Shown in pieces: positions 1-14,293 of a stretch of DNA of 64,000 bases; within the stretch, counting starts at the first letter, position 1; every line of letters begins with the position of its first letter. The DNA is from Acholeplasma laidlawii (GTDB taxonomy: Bacteria > Bacillota_I > Bacilli_A > Acholeplasmatales > Acholeplasmataceae), in NCBI RefSeq assembly GCF_015709225.1, contig NZ_JADNRS010000037.1, positions 1 through 64,000 on the forward strand, read 5' to 3'. A program made the translations under genes and the position numbers. The notes under the pieces are model-generated. The model saw nothing but the letters and a program-made list of their open reading frames with translations. It was not told where the DNA came from and searched no databases.

Positions 1-2172
1 GTAGATCCAGTTGAACCTGAAATTGGTGAGTATTATAGCTTTAATGTTCAAGATACAACAAGTACACTAGATGGAAGTTATAAAAATAATATCGATGTTA
101 CACTAAATTTTGCTGGCAGTACAAACAAAGTGATTGTAAAAGCAAGCCATATAGCAAATATTACTCAAACCGCACCAGGTGGTTTATCAAAAGGTAAGAT
201 ATTCGCTTCTAACGTAAAAGATATAAAGAAACCTTTAGTATATCTAGAAATAGATGCACTAGGTAATGTAATTGATACAATGAGTTTTGAAATACAAGCA
301 AGAACAAGCTTTAGTCCAAACCTAGCAGGGGCTAAACTGCAAGTATTTAATAATGGTGTTTGGACAGATTTAGCTAATGGAGACTTCTATAGCCAAATTA
401 CAACAAGTAAAACATTAATTACTATCTCTGGTATTAACGCATCCAAGTTTAGATTATTATTCCAGGGTTCAGGTGCTACATCTAATGGCGGACAATTCAT
501 GATCTTTAATGTGAATTTATTATCAGGGAAAGCACCAGCACCAGTTTATGAATTATGGAGTGATGTTGTAACAGATTTAGAAGCTAAGTTTGATGATTTA
601 GATTTTAATACTTATATGCCAGATTTTGCAGACTTAAGTAATTTAAAAGTAACTAAAGTAAATGATAAGTCATTTAAGGTTGTTGGTGGAACAACATTAG
701 ATATAGATACTTTATACACAACATATATCAATCTCATACTTAATAAATCGTTTGAAAAAGATAATGATTTATCATTGTTAATAGGACATGATGTTTATGT
801 ATATGTTGTAAATGATGATTTAGCATATGCAATGTACATTATTAAAGGTACTGAAAGTTTAGAAGTATATATCTATCAGTTTGATGCAGTCATGGAGGAA
901 GTTGTTTTAGAAGCCTTATCAAAACGTCAATCCATTAATGAATACGAAGTTTCTCAATTTGGTATGTCAGGTTTACCTTCAACTGGTACATATGATGTAT
1001 TAGTTGTACCAGTAGAAATCCAAAATGTACCATTTGAAGCAAGTTATAAAACCAAACTAGATAAAGTATTTAATGGTACAAGTCTAGATACAGGTTGGGA
1101 AAGTGTTTCAAGTTATTACTATAAGAGTAGTTTTGGGTTACTTGATTTAAATTTTGATATCTTAGATAAACACATAACAAGCAATGTTAAGTCTTATTAT
1201 GAAACTAAGGATGAAGATGGTGATCAATACGTTATTTTAGATGCATTAACAGCACTTGATAGTACAATTGACTTTAGCAAATATGACTCTAATAATGACG
1301 GTGTCATTGATTCAATTATCTTCATCTACTCAACTGATTACAATTATGATGTGGATCCATGGTGGGCTTGGGTATACGTATCTGACCCAACGATTGTTGG
1401 TAGTGTAAGTGAATTAGACGGTAAAAACTTTGAATATTATTTCTGGGCAAGTTATGAGTTCATTAATGATACATTACCGGGAAATAATGACCTTATATTA
1501 AATAGTGAAACCTATATTCATGAACTTGGTCACTTAATGGGTATAGTAGATTTCTATCAGTATGATGGCGAACGGTATGGACCAATGGGTGGATTTGACA
1601 TGATGGATGCTAATGCAGGGGATCATGGTCCATTCAATAAATTAGTATTTGGTTGGTTACAACCACTCATAGCTCAAAAAGGAACTTACCAAGTAACACT
1701 TGATAGTTACTCAACAGATACAGATGGTTTAAACAATACTTTATTAATTCCGTTTAACTCAAGTGATTTAAATGATGGTAACGCATTTGATGAATATTTA
1801 CTTGTTATGTTCTATACACCTAACGGATTATATAGTGCACATTCAGGATTAGAATATATTCCAAGTAACGCAGGTATAGTTGTATACCATATTGATGCAA
1901 GACTTACATCTAACCCGGTATTTTGGGGTGAATACTTTATAAATGACAATGAAGGTTCTTCAAGTTTCATCAATCAAATCTTAGAAGCAGATAAAAACAA
2001 CTCAATTCCAGGTAATGGTTCCATTAAGCAAAGTGACCTACTTACAAGTGGTACATTAAACTTAAATACTTACTCATGGAATCAAGGTGGTAAAATCAAC
2101 GTTTCTTTAACAGTTGCATCCTTATTTAATAACAGTTCCGAAAATGTTACTTTAACTGTAACAGTTACATAA
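1..2172 (+). CDS. Secreted M6-family zinc metalloprotease, 5' end cut by window
   Basis: The reading frame is open from base 1, so the N terminus and any signal peptide lie upstream of the window; the first in-window ATG (130) is not the real start. The zinc site HELGH, followed by a glycine and an aspartate as in the M6 (immune inhibitor A-like) pattern HExxHxxGxxD, is encoded at about 1519-1550. A Met-turn-like segment DMMDAN follows near 1600. An Asp/Asn-rich DSNNDGVID stretch near 1290 looks like a calcium loop. The part before the peptidase (about 1-530) is beta-rich and resembles an attached binding domain. There is no C-terminal membrane anchor or sorting motif. It is probably an extracellular or lipid-anchored protease; substrate unknown. 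A strong terminator follows directly. Confidence 0.85.
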   Translation, partial: VDPVEPEIGEYYSFNVQDTTSTLDGSYKNNIDVTLNFAGSTNKVIVKASHIANITQTAPGGLSKGKIFASNVKDIKKPLVYLEIDALGNVIDTMSFEIQARTSFSPNLAGAKLQVFNNGVWTDLANGDFYSQITTSKTLITISGINASKFRLLFQGSGATSNGGQFMIFNVNLLSGKAPAPVYELWSDVVTDLEAKFDDLDFNTYMPDFADLSNLKVTKVNDKSFKVVGGTTLDIDTLYTTYINLILNKSFEKDNDLSLLIGHDVYVYVVNDDLAYAMYIIKGTESLEVYIYQFDAVMEEVVLEALSKRQSINEYEVSQFGMSGLPSTGTYDVLVVPVEIQNVPFEASYKTKLDKVFNGTSLDTGWESVSSYYYKSSFGLLDLNFDILDKHITSNVKSYYETKDEDGDQYVILDALTALDSTIDFSKYDSNNDGVIDSIIFIYSTDYNYDVDPWWAWVYVSDPTIVGSVSELDGKNFEYYFWASYEFINDTLPGNNDLILNSETYIHELGHLMGIVDFYQYDGERYGPMGGFDMMDANAGDHGPFNKLVFGWLQPLIAQKGTYQVTLDSYSTDTDGLNNTLLIPFNSSDLNDGNAFDEYLLVMFYTPNGLYSAHSGLEYIPSNAGIVVYHIDARLTSNPVFWGEYFINDNEGSSSFINQILEADKNNSIPGNGSIKQSDLLTSGTLNLNTYSWNQGGKINVSLTVASLFNNSSENVTLTVTVT

Positions 2173-2187
2173 AGATTTAAACATAAG

Positions 2188-2222
2188 CCACAATCTCTAA
2201 TCTTAGAGATTGTGGTTTTTAC
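2188..2222 (+). terminator. Rho-independent terminator after M6 protease
   Basis: A perfect 13-bp stem (2188-2200 with 2203-2215) closed by a 2-nt loop is followed by a run of T. It separates the protease from the repair genes downstream. Confidence 0.9.
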
Positions 2223-2279
2223 TTTATAAAAGTATTTTTAGCATGTTATAACTACTATAAAATTAAAGGAGGTATAAAC

Positions 2280-8288
<6,009 letters not shown>

Positions 8289-8300
8289 GGAAAATTATTT

Positions 8301-8807
8301 ATGCAAAATGATTCAAACGATCCAAATAAAAAAGAAGACAACAAGGATAAAATCATACGTAAAAAAAAGGCGATTATTGGTTACCAATTAGGGCTTATTT
8401 TACACATGAATTTTGGTTATCATGTATTACTACTTACCATCATTAACTTTTTAGTGGGTGGTATAGTCGTAGGACTATCTTTAAGATTTTATCCAATCAT
8501 TCAATTTGAATCGATTGAATCCTTTGTAGTAGCTATGTTATTATTTACGAGTATTGAAGTATTTATCAAAGGACTCATGGTAAGATACTTATACAGATTT
8601 GTACTGATGACATTTGGTCTCATGTTTTACTTAAGTAATCTCTTATCCTTTTATTTAGTTGACTTAAGTATCAGCCAAATATCATTTCTTTATAATGGTT
8701 CCAACATTTTCGCATTTACATTCATCTTTATGATGATTAGATTATTATTTACAACATATGTAAGAAAATCCAAGTGGATTCAGAAAGGGGCATCTCATGG
8801 CTTATAA
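8301..8807 (+). CDS. Integral membrane protein of unknown function upstream of hprK
   Basis: 168 residues. A charged N terminus rich in Asn, Asp and Lys (about residues 1-25) is followed by about four hydrophobic segments (near 38-60, 70-90, 95-118 and 130-150) and a basic end. I do not recognise a family. The gene has an AAGGA ribosome-binding site and its end overlaps hprK by 11 nt, so it belongs to the hprK-lgt transcript. In Bacillus a small membrane protein (YvlD type) lies near hprK, but I see no clear sequence match to it. Confidence 0.7.
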   Translation: MQNDSNDPNKKEDNKDKIIRKKKAIIGYQLGLILHMNFGYHVLLLTIINFLVGGIVVGLSLRFYPIIQFESIESFVVAMLLFTSIEVFIKGLMVRYLYRFVLMTFGLMFYLSNLLSFYLVDLSISQISFLYNGSNIFAFTFIFMMIRLLFTTYVRKSKWIQKGASHGL

Positions 8808-9750
8808 AAATTCAATTAGACTTAAAAAAATAGCACATGACTTAAATTTAAAAATAGTGGCAGGTTTTGACGGAGAGGATAGACGTGTAGAAGTAGAAAT
8901 GCTTAGCAGACCTGGTGTAGAGTTTGCAGGATTCTTAGATTTTTTTGATCCACAACGTATTTTACTTATCGGTTCAAAAGAAGCACACTTTTTGATGTTA
9001 CTAGATGAGCAAGTTCAAATTGAGCGTGTAGATGCGGTACTTAAACTACAACCACCTGCAGTGATATTTAGTATTAATGTGGATATCCCACAATACTTTA
9101 TGGACTTAGGTAATAAGTATCATGTACCACTTTATAAATCCAATGAACGTACAACACCAATTAACTCAAAACTATATTCTTATTTACGTAGTGCACTTGC
9201 ACCACGTGAAAGTATTCATGGTACGTTACTAGATATTTATGGTATGGGTACATTAATTATTGGTAAATCTGGTGTAGGTAAATCGGAAACTGCTCTGGAA
9301 CTGATTAAAAGAAATCATATTTTAGTGGCTGATGATAGAGTTGATGTTTATGAAACAGCACCTGGTGTGATTATTGGTAAAGCACCCAAAATACTAGAAC
9401 GCTATATAGAAATACGCGGTATTGGTATTGTAGATGTGGTTCAAATGTTAGGTGCTGGAGCATTTAGAGAAAACAAAAAAATTAGATTAGTGATTGAATT
9501 AGAACATTGGGATAAGTCTAAAACGTATGACCGACTAGGTATTGAAACTCAAAACTATACTATTTTTGGTACCGAAATACCAAAGATTACAATTCCAGTT
9601 TTACCAGGACGTAATAACGCGACCTTAGTAGAATCTGCAGCAATGAATCAAAAGTTAAAATATTTAGGTTATAACGCAGCAGAAACACTTATACAAAACG
9701 TAGCAGCAAAAGCTCTAAAAGGAGAGACAGACGATGATGACGACATTTAA
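8797..9750 (+). CDS. hprK: HPr kinase/phosphorylase
   Basis: Bifunctional enzyme that phosphorylates Ser46 of HPr and removes the phosphate by phosphorolysis, producing pyrophosphate; it is the sensor of carbon catabolite control in Firmicutes and relatives. At 317 residues it matches the family. The P-loop GKSGVGKSE is near residue 155, a following Asp-Asp-Arg segment (VADDRVDV) fits, and the family signature EIRGIGIVDV is near residue 205. The start overlaps the previous gene by 11 nt, and its acidic tail (DDDDDI) overlaps the start of the lgt fusion gene. The adjacent pyrophosphatase-like domain (next gene) fits removal of the pyrophosphate this enzyme makes. Confidence 0.95.
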   Translation: MAYKNSIRLKKIAHDLNLKIVAGFDGEDRRVEVEMLSRPGVEFAGFLDFFDPQRILLIGSKEAHFLMLLDEQVQIERVDAVLKLQPPAVIFSINVDIPQYFMDLGNKYHVPLYKSNERTTPINSKLYSYLRSALAPRESIHGTLLDIYGMGTLIIGKSGVGKSETALELIKRNHILVADDRVDVYETAPGVIIGKAPKILERYIEIRGIGIVDVVQMLGAGAFRENKKIRLVIELEHWDKSKTYDRLGIETQNYTIFGTEIPKITIPVLPGRNNATLVESAAMNQKLKYLGYNAAETLIQNVAAKALKGETDDDDDI

Positions 9751-11263
9751 AAAATACCAAGGCTATATTGTATATGGTGGTATTACATTATTATTCCTTC
9801 TACTTATACTGATTGCAACCTTTGGCACTGCCCCTTATAGTGGCACTGCATTTGAACTGGGTTCATTTAGTGTACAGTGGTATGCGGTGTTTATCTTATC
9901 AGGTATCATTAGTGGTGCAGTTTTATCTTATTTAGAACTTACAAGATATAAACAAGATCCAAACATTCTTTGGGATGGCTTATTAGTTTTTGTACCTTCT
10001 GCAATCATTGGTGCAAGACTTTGGTATGTTTTATTTAACTTAGATAAATATAACGGTGATATCCTACGTATGTTAGATGTTACAGAAGGTGGATTAGCTA
10101 TTCATGGAGCAATTATCGTCGTAGTACTAGGCTTAATCATATTTGCTAAAAAGAAGAAAATAGATTATTACTTTGTGCTTGATATGGTTGGACCAGGTTT
10201 CTTAATTGGTCAAATCTTTGGCCGTTGGGGGAATTTTATGAACCGTGAACTTTACGGTCCGGCAATTGATAATCTAAACTGGTTACCACCGTTTATTAGA
10301 GACAACATGAATATAGGTGGTGCCTTTAGACACCCAACTTTCCTATATGAAAGTAGTTGGAATCTTTTAGGACTCATACTTATCTTAGTATTTAGAAGAA
10401 AAAAACAAGTTAAAATTGGAGACATCATTTCGTTTTATTTAGTGTGGTATGGTATTGGCCGTATTCCAACTGAAATCTTAAGAATGAATAGTGGTGTTCC
10501 AGAACCTTTAATGATTTTTAACATTCCAACAAGTATTGCAACCTCAGTAGGGCTTATCATTGCTGGGTTAGCGATCTATCTATACAGAACACTTAAAGTT
10601 AAAAACCGTGTTGCATATGATGACTACGGTAGAAAAGCTGTATTATTTGATTTAGATGGTACCTTACTAGATACCATAGATCTTATCTACAAAAATATTA
10701 CAGCAACTTTTAAAGTCCATTTTCCAAACAAGAAGTTAACCGATGAAGAATTAAAAGCATTTGTGGGTCCAACACTAGATGAATCCTTTGGATGGTATGA
10801 AAAAGATAACAATAAACTACAAGCAATGATTAAAACCTATAGAGAAATTAATGAAGTAAATCATAAGGTTAAGGTAGAGAGTTTTGAAAACGCCTTAACG
10901 GTACTAAAAACTCTAAAAGAACATGACTATCTAATAGGCGTTGTAAGTAGTAAGATACACAGATTTGTACAACTAGGATTAGAACAAAATGATTTAATGC
11001 AATATGTGGATGTAATTATTGGTAGTGACGAATCTCCTAAACATAAACCAGATCCACTACCTATCAATATGGCACTTGAAAGACTTCATGTAAGTCCTTC
11101 AAATGCAGCATATGTAGGTGATCATCCAAATGATATCCTAGCAGCCAAAGCTGCAAATGTAAAATCTATCGGAGTAAGTTACTCTGTGCATTATGAAGCA
11201 CTCTTAGGTGCAAAACCAGACGTTGTAGTTGATAACTTAGAAAAACTACTCTATATATTTTAA
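9734..11263 (+). CDS. lgt: Prolipoprotein diacylglyceryl transferase fused to a HAD phosphatase (PpaX-like)
   Basis: One 509-residue frame joins two enzymes. Residues about 1-290 are Lgt, a multi-pass membrane enzyme that adds diacylglycerol to the lipobox cysteine of prolipoproteins; the signature GRWGNFMNRE and the HGAI segment are visible. Residues about 297-509 are a cytosolic HAD hydrolase with motif I DLDGTLLDT, motif II VVSSK and motif IV GDHPNDILAAK, closest in type to Gph or PpaX. In Bacillus hprK, lgt and ppaX are adjacent separate genes, and PpaX hydrolyses the pyrophosphate from P-Ser-HPr phosphorolysis, so the fusion plausibly joined neighbours. The start overlaps hprK; Met 9734 or 9737 are both possible. 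Many lipoproteins in this window would be Lgt substrates. Confidence 0.92.
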   Translation: MMTTFKKYQGYIVYGGITLLFLLLILIATFGTAPYSGTAFELGSFSVQWYAVFILSGIISGAVLSYLELTRYKQDPNILWDGLLVFVPSAIIGARLWYVLFNLDKYNGDILRMLDVTEGGLAIHGAIIVVVLGLIIFAKKKKIDYYFVLDMVGPGFLIGQIFGRWGNFMNRELYGPAIDNLNWLPPFIRDNMNIGGAFRHPTFLYESSWNLLGLILILVFRRKKQVKIGDIISFYLVWYGIGRIPTEILRMNSGVPEPLMIFNIPTSIATSVGLIIAGLAIYLYRTLKVKNRVAYDDYGRKAVLFDLDGTLLDTIDLIYKNITATFKVHFPNKKLTDEELKAFVGPTLDESFGWYEKDNNKLQAMIKTYREINEVNHKVKVESFENALTVLKTLKEHDYLIGVVSSKIHRFVQLGLEQNDLMQYVDVIIGSDESPKHKPDPLPINMALERLHVSPSNAAYVGDHPNDILAAKAANVKSIGVSYSVHYEALLGAKPDVVVDNLEKLLYIF

Positions 11264-11276
11264 GAGGTAAAAATAA

Positions 11277-12182
11277 ATGATTTATGATGTATTAATAATT
11301 GGTTCAGGTCCTGCGGGTATGACAGCAGCGATATATGCAAAGCGTGCGAATTTAAAAGTCATGATGTTTGAAAAAGGCGCACCAGGTGGTCAAATTGTAG
11401 ATACTGCAGAAGTAGAAAACTACCCAGGTTTTACAAAAGCTAAAGGCTATGAACTAGCAACATCTATGTTTGAACATGTATTAAACTTAGGTGTAGAAGT
11501 CAAGTTTGAAGAAGTACTAGAAATTAAAGATTTAGGCACTACAAAAGTAGTCGTAACTGCAAATGAAACATTCGAATCCAAGGCTATTTTAATTACTACA
11601 GGTGTGGTACCGAAAAGATTAGACATACCAGGTGAAATGAATTACACTGCACAAGGTATTTCGTGGTGTGCTATCTGTGATGGTCCATTATATAAAGATA
11701 AAAAAGTGGTTGTTATTGGTGGTGGAAACTCCGCTGTAGAAGAAGCACTATTCTTATCTAATATTGCGAGTCATGTCACAGTGGTACAAAACCTACCACA
11801 TTTAACAGCGGATAAAAAAGCTCAAGATTTACTCATGAATGCTAAAAACGTTGATTTTATCTTTAACGCGGAAACTAAAGAATTTATTGGTGATGATAAC
11901 TTAAAAGGTGTGAAAATATCCGTGGATGGTAAAGAACAAGTCATTGATACAGATGGGGTCTTTGAGTACGTTGGATTAACCCCAGCAACCTCATTTTTAA
12001 AGGATTTAAACATCTTAAATGAGTTTGGCTACATCTTAACCGGTGAAGACTTTCAAACGCCTTGTAAAGGCATATTCGCTGCAGGAGATGTAACCGTTAA
12101 AAAGATTAGACAAATTGTTACTGCAGTAAGCGATGGTGCAATCGCAACACAAAACGTTATCAAATATATTGAAAATTTATAA
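11277..12182 (+). CDS. trxB: Thioredoxin-disulfide reductase
   Basis: FAD/NADPH flavoenzyme that reduces thioredoxin. 301 residues, normal for the low-molecular-weight type. FAD-binding GSGPAGMTAA is at the N terminus, the redox-active CAICD motif is near residue 132, NADPH-binding GGGNSAVEEA is near 150, and the C-terminal FAD motif (FAAGDV) is near 265. It is 13 nt after the lgt fusion with an AGAGGT ribosome-binding site and so is probably in the same transcript. It matches the Bacillus neighbourhood of hprK-lgt-ppaX and trxB. Confidence 0.96.
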   Translation: MIYDVLIIGSGPAGMTAAIYAKRANLKVMMFEKGAPGGQIVDTAEVENYPGFTKAKGYELATSMFEHVLNLGVEVKFEEVLEIKDLGTTKVVVTANETFESKAILITTGVVPKRLDIPGEMNYTAQGISWCAICDGPLYKDKKVVVIGGGNSAVEEALFLSNIASHVTVVQNLPHLTADKKAQDLLMNAKNVDFIFNAETKEFIGDDNLKGVKISVDGKEQVIDTDGVFEYVGLTPATSFLKDLNILNEFGYILTGEDFQTPCKGIFAAGDVTVKKIRQIVTAVSDGAIATQNVIKYIENL

Positions 12183-12201
12183 TTAAAGGAAATGATAAAA
12201 T

Positions 12202-13125
12202 TTGAGTTACGCTAAAGAAGTTAAGAATGAACTCATCCAACTAAATACAACCAATGAAGAACAACTAGCTGAACTCTCTGCGATGATCGATTTAGGTACA
12301 GAACTTTCTATTTCAGAAGGTGTACCAACGCTTTGGTTTAAATCAAATAATCCAACCGTTGCAAGAAGGTTTTTAAAACTGCTCAAACAACAATACAAGA
12401 TTGATTCTACCTTACTTACCAAACAGCAAGGTAGTTTTAATAAAGGACACCAAGTTCGATTAGGCATTCAAGAATCCTTGAAACAAATTATGCAAGAGCA
12501 CGGTATTTTAGGAGATAAAGACGCCTCTGAATTCTTAACCGTTTCTCAAGAAGCTCAACTCAGTTATTTAAGAGGTGCATTCTTAGTATCTGGTTCTGTA
12601 AACGATCCTAAAAAGGCAGAGTATCATTTAGAAATATATTCTGAAAACTCAGACACTATATTAAAGATACAACGCTTAATGAACTTCATTGACATGGATG
12701 CTAAAATCACGAAGCGACGTAAAGGGTATATTGTATACTTAAAAGATGTCAATAAAATAGAAGACTTCCTAAGATATATTGGCGCATCTCAAACAGTATT
12801 TGAATTTGAAGATATACGTATTAAAAGAGATTTTAATAACTCTATTAACCGTATATTAAACTGTGAGATTGCTAATGAGAAAAAAACAATTGTAGCAGCT
12901 AATAGTCAATTAAAAGATATCGAACTCATAGAAAAGTATCACATGAGATTAAATGATAAACTACTTCAAGTAATACATTTGAGAAAAACATATCCTGATG
13001 CATCTCTCATGGAACTTATTGATGAGTATGAAGTACTCTACGGTGAAACGATTACAAAATCAGGACTAAATCACCGATTTAAAAAGATCAAAGATTTAGC
13101 AAATGAGTTAAGAAATGAGGGTTAA
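12202..13125 (+). CDS. whiA: WhiA family DNA-binding protein
   Basis: WhiA-type regulator: an N-terminal domain related to LAGLIDADG endonucleases but without cleavage activity, plus a C-terminal helix-turn-helix. It influences cell division in Gram-positives. 307 residues. The family hallmarks are visible: the N-terminal SYAKEVKNEL, the central FLRGAFLVSGSV-like segment (here LRGAFLVSGSV), NSINRILNCEIAN and the C-terminal SLMELIDEY with SGLNHRFKKI. The start codon is TTG with an AAAGGA ribosome-binding site, and the usual 'MS[YF]' start of the family agrees. It runs into acpS. Confidence 0.93.
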   Translation: MSYAKEVKNELIQLNTTNEEQLAELSAMIDLGTELSISEGVPTLWFKSNNPTVARRFLKLLKQQYKIDSTLLTKQQGSFNKGHQVRLGIQESLKQIMQEHGILGDKDASEFLTVSQEAQLSYLRGAFLVSGSVNDPKKAEYHLEIYSENSDTILKIQRLMNFIDMDAKITKRRKGYIVYLKDVNKIEDFLRYIGASQTVFEFEDIRIKRDFNNSINRILNCEIANEKKTIVAANSQLKDIELIEKYHMRLNDKLLQVIHLRKTYPDASLMELIDEYEVLYGETITKSGLNHRFKKIKDLANELRNEG

Positions 13126-13126
13126 T

Positions 13127-13483
13127 ATGATACATGCTATCGGTACAGATTTAGTTGAATTAGAAAGAATTAAATCCATTGGCATTGACCGCTTTAAAGA
13201 TAAAATATTAAATGAAGATGAAAAGAACGAATATGCAAAAATCAACCATGAAAATAGGAAATTAACCTATTTAGCTGGTAGATTTGCTGTCAAAGAATCT
13301 TTATTCAAATGCTTTAAAGCAGGAGATAAAACGGCCAATTATAAAGATTTTTCGGTACTAAATGACAGTGTGGGTGCACCTTATGTTCTATCTAAACATA
13401 CAACTGATTTTGTAGTACATATTACAATAAGTCACACAAACCTTTATGCTATCGCATTTGTTGTATTAGAAACTAAAGTTTAG
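13127..13483 (+). CDS. acpS: Holo-[acyl-carrier-protein] synthase
   Basis: Transfers 4'-phosphopantetheine from CoA to ACP for fatty acid synthesis. 118 residues from ATG 13127, which lies 1 nt after the whiA stop with AGGG as ribosome-binding site. An alternative ATG at 13115 is inside whiA and gives four extra residues. The family motifs are visible: N-terminal IGTDLVELERI with the metal-binding Asp, and RFAVKESLFK near residue 50 with the conserved Glu and Lys. The C-terminal ISHT segment is also typical. Confidence 0.94.
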   Translation: MIHAIGTDLVELERIKSIGIDRFKDKILNEDEKNEYAKINHENRKLTYLAGRFAVKESLFKCFKAGDKTANYKDFSVLNDSVGAPYVLSKHTTDFVVHITISHTNLYAIAFVVLETKV

Positions 13484-13484
13484 G

Positions 13485-13513
13485 TTGTAAAATTGATGAT
13501 ATTTAAGTATAAT
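13485..13513 (+). promoter_or_regulatory. Promoter, TTGTAA-17-TATAAT
   Basis: TTGTAA (13485-13490), a 17-nt spacer and a perfect TATAAT (13508-13513), 33 nt before the next start codon. It immediately follows the acpS stop and would start a separate transcript for the membrane-anchored protein. Confidence 0.75.
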
Positions 13514-13546
13514 ATTATTGCGTAAAAATTTAAGGATGTGAAAAAC

Positions 13547-14227
13547 ATGGCAAGAATAAATAAAAAAGATGTTAAAAAACCTGTTAAACAAGAAAAAGTA
13601 GAAAAAAACTTATCAGGTATTAAAGAAGAATCAGAAAAAGGCGAATTATTTTTCAAAATTGTATTAATTATTATGGCGGTTGCAATGGTCTCTGTTGTGC
13701 TATATTTTGTAATTGATGCAATCATCTCAAGTGGAAGAGATAATGATCCTTTCCGTTATGAAGAATCAAACTATGTTTTAGTAGATGATATTACTAAAAT
13801 ATCAAACCGTGAAAATTTTGAAAACCTTACGCATAAAGGTTTAAAATATACACTGGATAGATATGCAAATGTTTATATCTTATTCTATTCAGAAAAAGAT
13901 ACAAACTCATGGCAACCAGGTGCACTTGATGTGGCTGATGATATCATGGCTTTAGACACTGTTAAAAAGGTAGAATTTGACGATTTTGAATTCACTGTAA
14001 TTAACGATGAATATGTTTTATTCTTTGTGAATGTGGATAATCCTGCAAATGAAAGTTGGCAAGCAGTTGTTGATATTACTGATGGACAAGCTTCAAGAGC
14101 AACAATCCCTGTGTTATTACACGTATTTAATGGTGAAGACTTAAATTGGTACGGACCTTTTGACCAAGTAGGTCAAAACAAACGTGCTGAAGATAAATTA
14201 ACAGACGTATTAAACGAATTAAATTAA
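13547..14227 (+). CDS. Membrane-anchored protein with possible thioredoxin-like outer domain
   Basis: 226 residues. The first 35 are highly charged (Lys and Glu), then a single membrane segment (about 37-60), then an outside domain of about 165 residues. The stretch ANVYILFYSEKDTNSWQPG followed by helix-forming residues has the beta-strand to helix shape of a thioredoxin-like fold, but the CxxC is absent; this is a weak resemblance only. ATG 13547 was chosen because AAGGATG is placed correctly; a GTG at 13538 is in frame but too close to that site. It has its own promoter and terminator and so is a single-gene unit. Function unknown. Confidence 0.7.
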   Translation: MARINKKDVKKPVKQEKVEKNLSGIKEESEKGELFFKIVLIIMAVAMVSVVLYFVIDAIISSGRDNDPFRYEESNYVLVDDITKISNRENFENLTHKGLKYTLDRYANVYILFYSEKDTNSWQPGALDVADDIMALDTVKKVEFDDFEFTVINDEYVLFFVNVDNPANESWQAVVDITDGQASRATIPVLLHVFNGEDLNWYGPFDQVGQNKRAEDKLTDVLNELN

Positions 14228-14233
14228 CCATTT

Positions 14234-14265
14234 ATAAAGGGAAATCAATTTTTCCCTTTATTTAT
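14234..14265 (+). terminator. Rho-independent terminator
   Basis: An 11-bp perfect stem (14234-14244 with 14251-14261) with a 6-nt loop, followed by a T-rich stretch. Confidence 0.75.
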
Positions 14266-14293
14266 TATATAGAACGAGTATTAGGAGGAAACT

